The notes under the pieces were generated by a model. That model did not search any database, was not told where the DNA came from, and saw nothing but the letters and a program-made list of their open reading frames with translations. 64,000 bases of DNA from Nautilus pompilius (Eukaryota > Mollusca > Cephalopoda > Nautilida > Nautilidae): contig JACATO010001023.1 of NCBI GenBank assembly GCA_018389105.1, positions 65,001 through 129,000 of the forward strand. Direction: 5' to 3'. The position numbers were made by a program, and so were the translations under genes. Of the stretch, positions 48,006-59,126 are shown one piece after another. The first letter of the stretch is position 1, and every line of letters starts with the position of its first letter.

Positions 48006-48724
48006 TTCTGTCACCTACTCATCTACTGTTGGAAATACGTTGCCACCCCACCCGTACTTGGAGCCGGGGCCATTCGCGAAATTTCTACTGGCTGGCTGTC
48101 CCACAAAGAGATACCTAACGTCGCCTGACGACACTCGGGGCTCTCTTCCTCGACTGGGTCCACTCTCTGTAGCACCAGTTTCGCGTTTTCCCAGCTAGTT
48201 CTTCTGAAACACGAACCTTGGCCACAGCCTGCAGCCTTCACTAAGTACGACTGCTTCTCCACACGCATGTCAGGTGACATCCTTCCCCAGAAGCCATAGT
48301 ATCCGCCGCTCGACGAAGATATCCTTACCTACACCTTCATTGTCCTTCTGCGGGTGTCGCATTTAGGCGATAGACCACGTGGTTAGCTTTTATTTAAAAT
48401 TATTTGTTCTCTATGCGAAGTCTGGTTGGACGTCATTGCTTTTCCTTCGCGAGGACTTTATGCTGATTCTCTTCTACAAGCAATGGCGCCTTCTCGTCTT
48501 TATCACTTCTGTCGCTTAGTCAGGCCTTTAGCCTCCCTGCTTTGCACATACAATGAACAATCCATCTTAATAGTTGCTTACATCTTGAAAAGCCCCCACC
48601 CCCTTTTTTTTTTGTCTTTTCCGCCCACAACCATCCATCTACTTTCACCAACAGAGGCCCGAGAAACTTTCCAGAACGCTAGGTGGGGGTGCGAGCGGCG
48701 ACGCCCTGTCAACATCAGCATAAA
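48006..48724. other. Non-coding stretch, possibly upstream part of the Tc1 relic
   Basis: A minus-strand frame at 48023-48280 could include more of the decayed Tc1 element, but no helix-turn-helix or first-Asp motif is recognisable. Confidence 0.35.
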
Positions 48725-49061
48725 CCGGCCCGCTGGTGCAGGTGGTAGCGGGTTAGCTCCGTAAGGGGACCGTTGCTCCTGTACCGGGTTCGATCCCAGG
48801 TTTGGGTATGAGGAGACTTGTCGCTGTTGATCGCCATAGCGTGAAACAGCTGTACGGCAATTCCTTGGTGTCCGACGTGAGAGAGACCTCCCGGGTCCTT
48901 GGGGCCCCCGGTGTCGTGTGGACCGGGCGGCTCGACGAACATCTCTCAGTAACGAAGAGGAGTCGACGGAGAACGGGCCACTCGTCTTTACGGGATGCGA
49001 TGCCATTGGCAGAGCCTCGTTCGGAAGTCCAACTCGCTCAACAACAACAACATCAGCATCA
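48725..49061 (+). mobile_element. tRNA-derived SINE-like element with CAA-type tail
   Basis: The head has an A-box-like TGGTGCAGGTGGTAGCG (48734-48750) and a perfect B box GGGTTCGATCCC (48786-48797). A body of about 240 bp follows, and the element ends in a simple tail ACAACAACAACATCAGCATC (49039-49060). This order (tRNA head, unrelated body, simple repeat tail) is that of a SINE. Its body differs from the elements at 27.4 and 38.4 kb. The frames on both strands here are not genes. Confidence 0.65.
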
Positions 49062-52000
49062 GCCCCGGTCGGGCTTCGTGAAGGCGAAACTCACGTCCCC
49101 TGAACGAGTCGACACGACTTCTTCCCCCCTTCTTCCTTTGCTGTTTATAAAATTTGCAAGACGTTTGAAGATTATCGCTTAACTCGAACAAGGATAGAAC
49201 TCACGACGATTATTATTAATCTACTTGACTTTAGCCGATACATTCTTCTAGATGGATACGTTGTCTTTGACAGAAGCACACGCTTCTGACAGCCAATTTT
49301 GTGCTATCATTCTATCTCCGTCAGTGGGCGTCCATTCGGATTTCACCTACAAACATTTATGCATTTAATTAGAAACGGGTGGAGGGTCGGGGTGGGGGTG
49401 GATAACGAGTTCTGAACACTGATTATCCGGTACCTTTGTGACGCGTGTGCGGTTTGTTTGTTTTTGTTTTTTAAATTTGATAAATTTGACGGTGCTGGTC
49501 AATTAAAAATAGTGATGGCTTTGTACAGGTGCGAAGCACTGTTCTTCGTCTGGTGTGGATTCTTACTCATTTACCTATCTCACGTTTATTGGCACCGTTA
49601 AAATCAAGGTGTTCAAGGTATGCTCGCCGTTGTCGTCAGTCATCAAATCGAAACCAGGGGTTGGTTTCCCGAGGCCCTTCTTCAACAAATGCGGGCGCGC
49701 GACAAACCCCCAATTAGACGTCTTCGTTTATCAGATGTGGGAGGAAGCCCGGCTGTCCGGAGAGAACCTAGGCTGACAGTTGGTAAAGAAGAGCGAGAAG
49801 AAAACGTGTAAGGGGGTGGGGGAGAGAGCTTTCCATCTAGCGAGGTAGGCCAAACATATTAAGAAAGCTTTTTTTTTTTTGTTTATCCCATATAGCACAA
49901 CTCACAAAGTCCCTGAAGGGGCAGAGAAAGAAGGGTTAGCGCATGAGAGCAGCGAATTAAAATTTAGAAAAAAAAACAACAACAACAACAAAAAAACCGC
50001 TATTAGCGATAACAGGCTTTTACTCCATCACTTAAGACGCCCAAATTCAGTGGACTCTTTGTATTGATTTAAATCATCGGTGCATTTATTGCACTTCACC
50101 AGAGCCACGACGTCGAATAATCGAATTCTTCCTTTACGCCCCGAGGTTTTGCTTGGATGCCTCTATTACAAAATAACAGGATATCACTGATGGAGAAGTC
50201 GCTAAAATTGGGCCGTGACAAAAACTGGCGCGGAGCTTTCACGCGGTTGGCTTCGATTTCTTTGCTTCTTTATTGCAATTTTTTAGAAAGAAAAAAAACT
50301 AAGTCGTTAAGTTTCGAGAGATTATCTCCGTTTACCAGGCCCTTTGTCGCGCTTCAGACAGAAGCGCTTAATCTCGACAGACATCCGATGGACCGCAGCT
50401 GAGAATCTATTTCCAACCAGGCGGAATTTTCGGTTTTTGTCCACCGGTGCCCACCGCCCCTTGGTCGTAAACGGGTGTCGAACGATGGGAGTTCCTCCGA
50501 AAAACTAATCCACCGACACCGGGTCGGTCAGGCTGTTCTCCCAACTCCCCCGAGTCGTCCGTCTCTTTATTTGCCGATATCCAGCGCCTAAATACCATCA
50601 TAGAGAGAACATTAAAAACAGGGAATATTACAGTGCTTAGAAACATTGGTTTTCATGCAGTGTGTAATCGGAGAAAAATTGCTACTTGGGCCGGGGAGGG
50701 AGGGATGGAGGGCTTTGTAATTTCTCTGAAGATAACGTTCACACAGCAACGATCATCGGCTGCTAAATTGTAGGTCACGTAGGCAAAATTATATCGCTGA
50801 ACCGAGAGTTGCCCTCTTTCCATTTCTCCCGCTTTTAAGCCAGTGAAAGGTTATCATTTATCCTTTTGTGGTATTTCGCAAAGGAGGCTCCGAACTAAGC
50901 GACGGCTTTGTGCGAACATATTTCTCGTTTTTTTTTCTCCTAGTAAAGGAATAATAGCATCGCCATCCTTTAGGGTGACAGCGCAGAAGACGTTCGGGGT
51001 AAACGGCCCGGGGCGGGGTGGAGTTCTCCCTATCTGCCGCCGCTGTCAGGTTACCTCTCGCTCTGAGCTGATTCCCAGCTGCGATGTTTTGCACCGAGCA
51101 CCGAAATGCAAAACTCGTTTGGCTTTCCTGCTCTGCTGCTGTCTCATTAGCTCGCATCTGAACACTGCTTAATCCGGGGTCTTCGCAAACATGGCCAGAT
51201 TAGGGCACCAGAGGGCGTTATTTATCCGCGAGGCTCTCAGAATTTTTGGGGTCCGGATCGCATTAATTTCCAAAGCTGTCGTTTCGAATCAAAACTTCGA
51301 GACATCCCCAGTAAAAACCGCACTCCAATGACAGACGGTTAATCGAGTTATTTCTCGTTTAATATAATAGCGGGGTCTAAACGTCCGGTCTCGTCTGGTT
51401 CGCAGATTCAGATGACCGTTTAATTAGATGTATTCGAGGCTAATCGTATGAACGCAGGAGGGGGAACAACGGTCACGATTGCGGTACATTTGTGCAAGAC
51501 GGTTTCCACAGCAGAAATGATTATTAAATGGTAATTATATGAATATTCAATATATATATACTTCTCTGTAGAGAAATCTGTTAGGTTAAATAACTTGTCA
51601 CGGGATAAAAGATAGACTTAAAACGGGATTTTCTATTTAATGGCCATAAAGACAGACGGAAATAACGGCTCAGTCGCTAGAGGATTTAAATACAGTAAAA
51701 ACACTTAAAATTTAAATCATTAGGCGACAGGCAAACAGAAGGATAGCAGTATATTTCCAGGTTTAGCTTCTCACTGTGAAATAGTAATCTGCGCCTTTAT
51801 GTTTTTTTTAAAATTCCAATATAATTTTTGTCTCTAAATGCCGGATAAGAATTTCGGGCTCCCCTCCCACTCTCCATTAACCGTCCGTCTGCTCCCTGAC
51901 AGGCCCCGAGTGGTTTCCTCGCTTTAGAAACTGAAAGCTTAAAATTCTATTAAAATGCATATTTTTTCTCAGATATCTGATTCGTTTAAATTTTATTTTT

Positions 52001-52347
52001 CTTTTACTTGCATCATAATAAATAATTTAAATGTATTCCCACGATTAAAAAATATTAATTTTATATTCTCCTCCCAAAAGAACGATTCCAAACGGGTAGC
52101 TTTACCAAAAGAATTGGCAGCTGGGATAAGTCTGCAGTGTTTATCTGTTTGTCCACCTAGAGTGAAAGAAACTGTGGAATCTGTTGATATACCAAATAAT
52201 TAAATAATTAAAAGTCTTTTTTTTTTGTAATAAGGTCACACAACGACAATTTTACTAATTACAAAGAAAAGGTTTAACAAAATTGAAGGCAACCTCAAGT
52301 TCCTCTGTCAAAGAAAACCAGAAACAAATTTGTGAGTGTTATAATTT
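49062..52347. other. Non-coding stretch, no gene recognised
   Basis: Holds a short ACA run near 49975-49990 and a CTCF-like site at 51205-51220. From 51300 to 51760 the DNA is rich in TAATTA/TTAAT words. Overlapping frames on both strands at 50843-51172 show no motif. Confidence 0.5.
51205..51220 (+). promoter_or_regulatory. CTCF-like binding motif
   Basis: GCACCAGAGGGCGTTA is close to the best CTCF consensus (CCACCAGGGGGCGCTA); 13 of 16 positions agree, including the whole CCAG..GGGCG core. An AT-rich, homeodomain-motif-rich stretch follows. Consensus match only. Confidence 0.4.
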
Positions 52348-53230
52348 CCATAGTGTTACATCGCGTCGGGTTGTGCGTCATAGCTGTGCATAGTGTCACA
52401 TCGCGTCAGGTTTGCGTCATATCTGTGCATAGTGTTATATCGTGTCAGGTTTGCGTCATAGCTGTGCATAGTGTCACATCGTGTCAGGTTTGCGTCATAG
52501 CTGTGCATAGTGTTATATCGCGTCAGGTTGTGCATCATAGATGTGCATAGTGTCACATCGTGTCAGGTTGTACGTCATAGATGTGCATAGTGTCACATCG
52601 CGTCGGGTTGTGCGTCATAGCTGTGCATAGTGTCACATCGCGTCAGGTTGTGCGTCATAGCTGTGCATAGTGTTATATCGCATCGAGTTGTGCGTCATAG
52701 CTATGCATAGTGTTATATCGCGTCAGGTTGTGCGTCATAGCTGTGCATAGTGTTATATCGCATCGAGTTGTGCGTCATAGCTATGCATAGTGTCACATCG
52801 CGTCAGGTTGTGCGTCATAGCTGTGCATAGTGTTATATCGCGTCAGGTTGTGCATCATAGATGTGCATAGTGTCACATCGTGTCAGGTTGTACGTCATAG
52901 ATGTGCATAGTGTCACATCGCGTCGGGTTGTGCGTCATAGCTGTGCATAGTGTCACATCGTGTCAGGTTGCGTCATAGCTGTGCATAGTGTTATATCGTG
53001 TCAGGTTGCGTCATAGCTGTGCATAGTGTCACATCGTGTCAGGTTTGCGTCATAGCTGTGCATAGTGTTATATCGCATCGAGTTGTGCGTCATAGCTATG
53101 CATAGTGTCACATCGCGTCAGGTTGTGCGTCATAGCTGTGCATAGTGTTATATCGCATCGAGTTGTGCGTCATAGCTATGCATAGTGTTATATCGCGTCA
53201 GGTTGTGCGTCATAGCTGTGCATAGTGATG
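52348..53230. repeat. 40-bp minisatellite with higher-order structure, about 22 units
   Basis: Units read CATAGTGTCACATCGCGTC then AGGTTGTGCGTCATAGCTGTG, with variants GTTATATC for GTCACATC, CATCGAG for CGTCAGG, and GATGTG for GCTGTG. Some units lack one or two bases. The run starting at 52501 recurs unchanged at 52821 for about 140 bp, giving an eight-unit, 320-bp higher-order repeat. Confidence 0.95.
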
Positions 53231-54150
53231 CATGGTGCTCGGCTTTGCTACTTTATTATTTTCCTACCTTGACTTCAAAAGAACTACAGTACCCGTGATA
53301 TCGGATCCAAAAGTATCTGTACAAGAACGTTTGATTAAATAATTATTTCATGTTTGCATTTCAGTCTTTTTATTAATAATTCCAACACCTAGTCGAATCA
53401 TAAATTGTGCTATTATGTGTTTAAAATGTGGGAACTTCGTTGATTTTTTAAAACATTATGAGACTCGGAAGAACTCCTGAGGACTGCCATGGGAAAGGAA
53501 ATGGTTACCAAACTATTGCTGGCGAGAAAGTTTTGGTTCTAAATGAGAGTGAGACTAAAAAAAATGACCAGACGTCATCGGTTCCTGAGAGAATCAGAAA
53601 CTTACCTACTGGAAAACAGTTTAGTCACTATAAGCAAGTGACTGGAGTGTATCGAGTTCCCGAACATGACTCTGCGGAGTGTTCCTTTACAGATTCTCAT
53701 TATTACCCAGCCGAAGGCCCTTGGTGTGGAGCACATAGAGAGGCCAACCGAAAGTCACGATTCTGCGCGGAAACTCGTGTTCAGACGGCTCTTTAAGCAC
53801 CGGAATCCGAGCGGCGAAAATGATTCTCGGTGTTTAATGTGTGACTGGTCACGGTTTTCTCTCTCCAGTAATTACCTCTCCCTTTACCGGGCGCAGAGGA
53901 GAATCTTAGCGACGATTAATTTAATCTCCATCTGCTTTGCTGACACGTACAATGGAGAAAAGTAAAACTTCGCCACTTAGTTGAAATCAGAAATAGTGCA
54001 CAAAAACGAGCAGTCGAACGGATCCTTCAACAGCCCGCTATTCCAACGAGTCAAGATTACACTGCTTCCTAAAAGTTAACCAACAAACCGGAATATTCAT
54101 AAAATAGTTAAAGCTTTATTCACCAAACGATCAGCCCAATTTCCTCTTCA
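53231..54150. other. Non-coding stretch, no gene confirmed
   Basis: A plus-strand frame with a genuine ATG at 53458 runs 112 codons to 53796, and a second overlaps it, but neither has a motif I recognise. Confidence 0.45.
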
Positions 54151-55126
54151 TGTAACACAACTTTTATTTAAAATATGCAAATTACAGATAAATTTTACCA
54201 GTGTAAAGGGAAACAAGCAGGACCAAGTTATGAAACAAGGAAGTCTAACATAAAGAATGTAAACAAAAACGGATTAGAGATAGGCATTAAGGGATGTGGT
54301 TGGCCCTGTCGAAAATACGACTCAAGCGGCTTTGTATGCCGCTTATGGCCCTATCAACGAGAGTAGAAGGCAATAAAGTCCATTGTCTTTGGAGTGATTT
54401 CCTAGAGCATCCCAAACATTCTCAATAAGATTTAGCTCAGGTGAACGTGCTACCCATGTCGCGCAGATGATGATTTGGTCTTGGAGATATTGGTCGATTA
54501 CTTGTGCACTATATAAACGAGCATCATCATCTTTCAACTAAAGGTATCCCCATTTGCACAGTATTGTCCGACATAGGGATCCCGAATTAATGCAATCAGC
54601 AAACTTCGTTGAAGCACATGCTGCCGGCACGTACGTTCACTCGGTGGAATTTCTGTCCAGAGCATCGCAACTCCACTACCACAGTGATGTGTGTCTCTAT
54701 CCATGGCGTTTGCGGTCTGGTTGTGTTTTCCACCTCCCATCCAAAAGATTACTCACCGAGAGTCACATCGAAAGCTAAATCATGACTCATCAATAAACAG
54801 AATATGGCTCCAAATGTGTGAAGTCCGAGAGATATTTTTTATGGCGCACCAGTTCAACAACCGGGCCTGTTTACGGCGGCGAGTCACAGATCATGAGTCC
54901 GGAGTTTCTCATTTCGCTATCCGAGTCTGTGAGTGTCCGGCCTTTACCCTGCCGAAAGCTCTCTAGAGAATTTGCCACCCGAGTACAGCCAACCATTTGT
55001 AACCCTCACCCTTCAAAGCAAACAGATATGAACACAAGTCAGGCTTTAACATATCTTTACACCAAAATAATTTATATTTTTACTGGAACTCATTTACATG
55101 TTTCTTTGATAAAAGTTGTAAGTTAA
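54151..55126 (-). mobile_element. Tc1-like DNA transposon relic with terminal inverted repeat traces
   Basis: Minus-strand frames carry VAMLWTEIPPSER (around 54640-54680), DDDARLYSAQVIDQYL with the second catalytic Asp (54490-54545), and WVARSPELNLIENVWDALG with the final Glu (54403-54459). These are the second half of a Tc1 DD34E transposase. The flanks look like inverted repeats: ACAACTTTTATTT (54156-54168) and ATTTTACCAGTGTAAAG (54192-54208) on the left answer CTTTACACCAAAATAA (55054-55069) and ATAAAAGTTGT (55110-55120) on the right. At about 0.98 kb it is shorter than a full element, so the N-terminal coding part has largely been lost. Confidence 0.8.
54343..54740 (-). pseudogene. Tc1 transposase remnant, catalytic second half
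   Basis: The remnant covers the region from just before the second Asp to beyond the catalytic Glu. The spacing between the Asp in DDDARLYSAQ and the Glu in LNLIENVW is in the range of the DD34E family. It is split over two frames (54534-54740 and 54343-54537), and the expected His of the usual DNARPHTA motif has changed to Tyr. It is not functional. Confidence 0.75.
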
Positions 55127-55329
55127 ATAAAACATTAACCATTTTTTAAACATTTTTTAAAGTTTTTGTTTGTTTCCTAATTTTCGGATGATGACGATGT
55201 CTGCTAATTGTCTACGTTCTAGAAGTATATATATACAGGTCATACGACCATTCTGATATATATTCACACCATGAGACCTATGTTCCATTCTCTTAATCAC
55301 TAAAATAATTAATTCCACATGAAAACAAA
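55127..55329. other. Spacer between two Tc1 relics
   Basis: AT-rich; a short TA run (GTATATATATAC) near 55227. Nothing else recognised. Confidence 0.4.
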
Positions 55330-55650
55330 TAGTGTATACCTTGACATTCAATCTAGTTCATTTCACAGCACCTCGGTGGGATTCAGATCTGAAGAATGAG
55401 GCAGCCAAATCAGGGAATTAAGAAGTCTTTCCGATTCTTTCCTGCCAAGGTAGGTACTGCGTATTGAGTTCTGCGATGCAAACCAAACTCCTATAAACCG
55501 ATGTTGCGGAATATGGAGATATCTCACTTTTGGGAAAATTTCATCATTTTTATCAAGTCAACAACAGCCGAATTGCCAGCAAAACAACCCTATACATTTA
55601 CCTTTTCATCTCCAAGATTAATTGTAGGGAAAACGGAGCCTTCCTCACAC
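55330..55650 (-). mobile_element. Second, different Tc1-like relic
   Basis: Reading the minus strand gives GCFAGNSAVVDLIKM (55545-55589), then NYLGRKESERLL (around 55425-55460), then WLPHSSDLNPTEVL, a stop and NELD (55358-55411). These match the Tc1 blocks WGCF..G.GDL, the post-Asp linker and WPPQSPDLNPIE.LW.ELD. The sequence differs from the element at 54151-55126 (WVARSPELNLIENVW), so it is a separate insertion, 200 bp away and on the same strand. The stretch containing the second Asp is not readable, and no ends were found. Confidence 0.75.
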
Positions 55651-56397
55651 TTATCTTCGACCTTCTGGCATATTATTTTCTCTTAGAATAAAATATTTCA
55701 GACCTGTTCTTCTCCGACCACAGTGTTCCTAAGAGCAGTTCTGACGGTGTTCAGAACTTTTTATGTTCCCTTTTCTTGTTTCCACACCTGAGCAAGAGCG
55801 TTCTGACTGCTACTCGGCCAGTCAATCCAACCTCCGGGAGCCCGAGATGTTGTCTGCCGTAAAGGAGTTAAATATCTGTCTCTCAGGGAAAGGCTCACAC
55901 TTCTTCGGCCCTCTAAAATAATGGCTGAACTACCAAATGACTTCATTCTATAAGCGGTTAGTCTTCATGTAACTTTCGGACTAATCAACTTTCTAAAGAG
56001 CATTGATCGACGACAGCCTTGCTTCATATGGAATTATATTTATTGGCGCCATTTTCGTCTGGCCAGCAAGTCACAGGCGGACATCGATGATGAGGTCTCT
56101 AGCATTCATAAAAAACGTCAGATTAGCAGCAAAAAACGATAACTGGATAATCTCAATAACGTCATGACTTCGGTTAGAACTAAATTTACGGAAATACCTT
56201 GCTGGATCTAGTAATTATGCAAACTACTTAGGTGCAACAAAGTCACAATTAATGGTTTAACGTTTTGTCACTCCCAACTTAATTTCCATTCTTTTTTTTA
56301 ATGGAATAATGAGTTTTCACTAAAAATAACGTGTTAAAAAGGCGGAGAGAAGACATAAATGTTTTCGTGTGGGGTGCTCAATTTTTTAAGGCAGGTG
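55651..56397. other. Non-coding stretch
   Basis: No convincing extension of the Tc1 relic and no other recognisable feature. Confidence 0.45.
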
Positions 56398-56471
56398 CTG
56401 TGTGTGTGTGTGTGTGTGTGTGTCGTGTGTGCGTGTGTGTCTCTGTGTGTGTGTGTGTGTGTGTGTGTGTA
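56398..56471. repeat. (GT)n microsatellite
   Basis: About 33 GT steps with interruptions (TCGTGTGTGC, TCTCTG). Confidence 0.95.
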
Positions 56472-59126
56472 TAGGGGGGTGGCAGTAAGTAATATAAAGT
56501 TCCCGCTCTTAATCTGTTCAGCTACAAAAGCAAACCGGAGTACCCAGAACAAACCCGTGTTACCGGTGTCTCGCAGAACTAAGAGGGTCTAAGAGGATCG
56601 GTCGCCTCTGCCGTGCCTCAGCTACGTTTATAACTTCCGTCACGGTCTCATTTCGTCATCTCAGTTTTTTGTTTACCGCAGGGATTAATGTCAACTGCTT
56701 TCGGTCGCCGCATACGACATTATTTTCAAATAGAAACCAAGTAACATGAAAAGAAAAAAAATTTTTCCCATGTAGTTAGTTTTGACCAAAGATGTATGTA
56801 CGCCAAGATTTTATGAAACCGAGGCCCTCCCCCCGTTGGCGGTGACTAACAATACACGCCGTTCCCTCTCAGAAACCCCTCAACCTTTTGGCCCCCACCT
56901 CGGCTATCATGGCAGGCACCGCCGTCTTTTCTTTCCGGCCGGTCTCTTCTAAAGCAGATTAGAAACAACGTGGAGACGCGAAGGTTGACCACGCGCACGC
57001 TAATCAATCATGGCTGACAAAGGGGTCAATTATCTGTCTAAATAGGTCCGGATTCGGTGGACTTAAGGGCGCATTTGTGGCGCATTAACACGTTTCAGAG
57101 TGTTTGCTCGGAGAGTAGAGAAGATGCTCAGGTTCTTAAGAGACATTGATACTACAAAATGCGCCGGGGCGGACGACGTCAGCTGGACAGACAACAGATG
57201 GCGGCGAACGAGGCGCTGAAAAGAGGGGGTTCGATCAAAGCGAAAACCGATTAACGGAGTAGAGTTGTAGACCGATAACCAATCCGGCAATTAAAGTAGA
57301 AGACGATGCGGTCTTGTTTTTAAGGCGCTGACAGAAGAAATAGGCCTAACTAAAAAAAAACAAGCACCAAAGAGGACGACACGAAACACACACTGGACAG
57401 ACAACCTGGGCAAACCGCTCGATTTTACTCCCGATTATAGAGACAGGGTTACCTTTAAAATCCGCTGATCAAAATACTGTTACAAAACCCATTTACTTAC
57501 CTAGCAACAATTACATCTGCGAGGTTGATAAGAGCCAGTGGTGTTGGACTCGATCCGTGGGGTTCCGGCAAGAATGCAAAAAGCCTTCCACCAGTCTGAC
57601 AAACTCATAGATCAGCCCTGCATAGCGTTTTTGTTTTTAGGAGATGAATTATTGAAAAAAAGGGCGACACGCCCCGTGTTTAGATAGATTACCTACCGGT
57701 TGTTTTATATTTCCAACAAAGAATTATGAAGTTTCTACAGATGTCCACTAAAACCTGGTCATGTGGAAATGTGTACTTTAATTTAGCGAGTAAACCCCAT
57801 GTACAGATGAGTTATTGCAATTTAGAGTAGCTGGGTAGGTTGGAATATTTGCAAATGACTTCCAAATTCAATTGGAAAAAAATGTATTATTTTCATAATC
57901 TTCAAATTATAGCTTTGTTGTGAAGACTTGATTAGTGTCACTTACTGTTAACATCCAACATTAAAAAAATTCAAGAAATTTAATGTTTTTTTCACTGTGT
58001 TGATTCTTTAGGGGCTCACAAGTCCAGATGCTAACAATCTGATTGGTCAGTGGTGCTGGTCTCGGATGGATTTTGTGTCTGTTTTTTTTCTACGATGGTT
58101 GTAACCGACTGAATATATATTCGATCGCTTACCCGGCCATCAGGCACAGCGGCTTCTTGCGAATAGAGAGAAAAAAAGGGAGTTTTCTAAGAGTGTCAGA
58201 AGAGAAGCAGTGACTTCAATGTTCGGGCGGGGTGGATGGAAATCGCTCCACGAGGTGCATTTTGTCCAAGCGGATGATGACTCCACTAATGTTTTATTAT
58301 CAATTCGCCGTTTATCAACTAGGAAGTAAAAACGTTGTTCATACTTTCGTTGGTGCTCTTCCAGTGACCGGGACCCTGGTGGCCCTTTTCTTCCACCGGT
58401 GGGTCGCTGTTTCCACCTTCCGCTCCGCGGAGCAAGTGAGTAATAAACTCCAAGGAGAACTTGTCAGTCCGTGCACCGGCCTGCCAACGGAAACAAAGAC
58501 TTGGCTTGTCTGGATGTCAGATTCGGTGATAACCCACGGCCAGGACCGGTCTCAGAAATGGTCCGATTATTTGTACGTCGACCACGGGTTCAGATAAAAC
58601 CGAAAAGTGAATAGCTAGATAATTGGGAAGTGATTTCGATGTCGGCTGTTTTCGTCTCCCTCCAGCCAAAGAAAAAAAAAAAGGGGAAATTAGACGCAGG
58701 AATGATTACTCGAAACGTAAAGGGAGGAAGGTGTCCAAAATGCCCAGGACTGTTAAGGGGCACGTGGATGACCGAGACAGGAACTTCCCTGCCGTCATAA
58801 AGCATTAGAATTCAAAGGTGGGTTCGGCCGATCTTTCGAACACTTAAGGGTCTACGAGGGGAGCGTATCTCGGGTCCGTCTTGCGGATACAATCATCAAT
58901 CGAAATAAAACATTCTGTTTTAATTCTGACATTTCAGCTAGGATTCGATTTTAAATAGACTTTTTCTTCTTTTTTTTTGTTGTTGTTGCGATTTTTTTTT
59001 CCATTTTCGCCCCTTTTAATTGACAGAGATGTTCACAAAATTCTACTACTTATAAAAATCGTTAAAATACGGAATCTTCGGCATACTCTGAATGTTCGAA
59101 AATAGATTGCTGTAAATCTACAAATA
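56472..59126. other. Non-coding stretch, no gene recognised
   Basis: GC-rich patches at 56820-57010 and 57150-57260, the latter with a CTCF-like site at 57191-57206. A plus-strand frame of 121 codons with an ATG at 58232 shows no motif. T-rich at 58955-59000. Confidence 0.5.
57191..57206 (+). promoter_or_regulatory. CTCF-like binding motif, weaker
   Basis: ACAACAGATGGCGGCG keeps the CAGATGGCG core but differs at the S position before it. Located in a GC-rich patch. Confidence 0.25.

Noticed and set aside
52348-53230. CRISPR-like array of 40-bp repeats
   Set aside because: Units are directly adjacent without unique spacers and the context is animal DNA, so it is a minisatellite.
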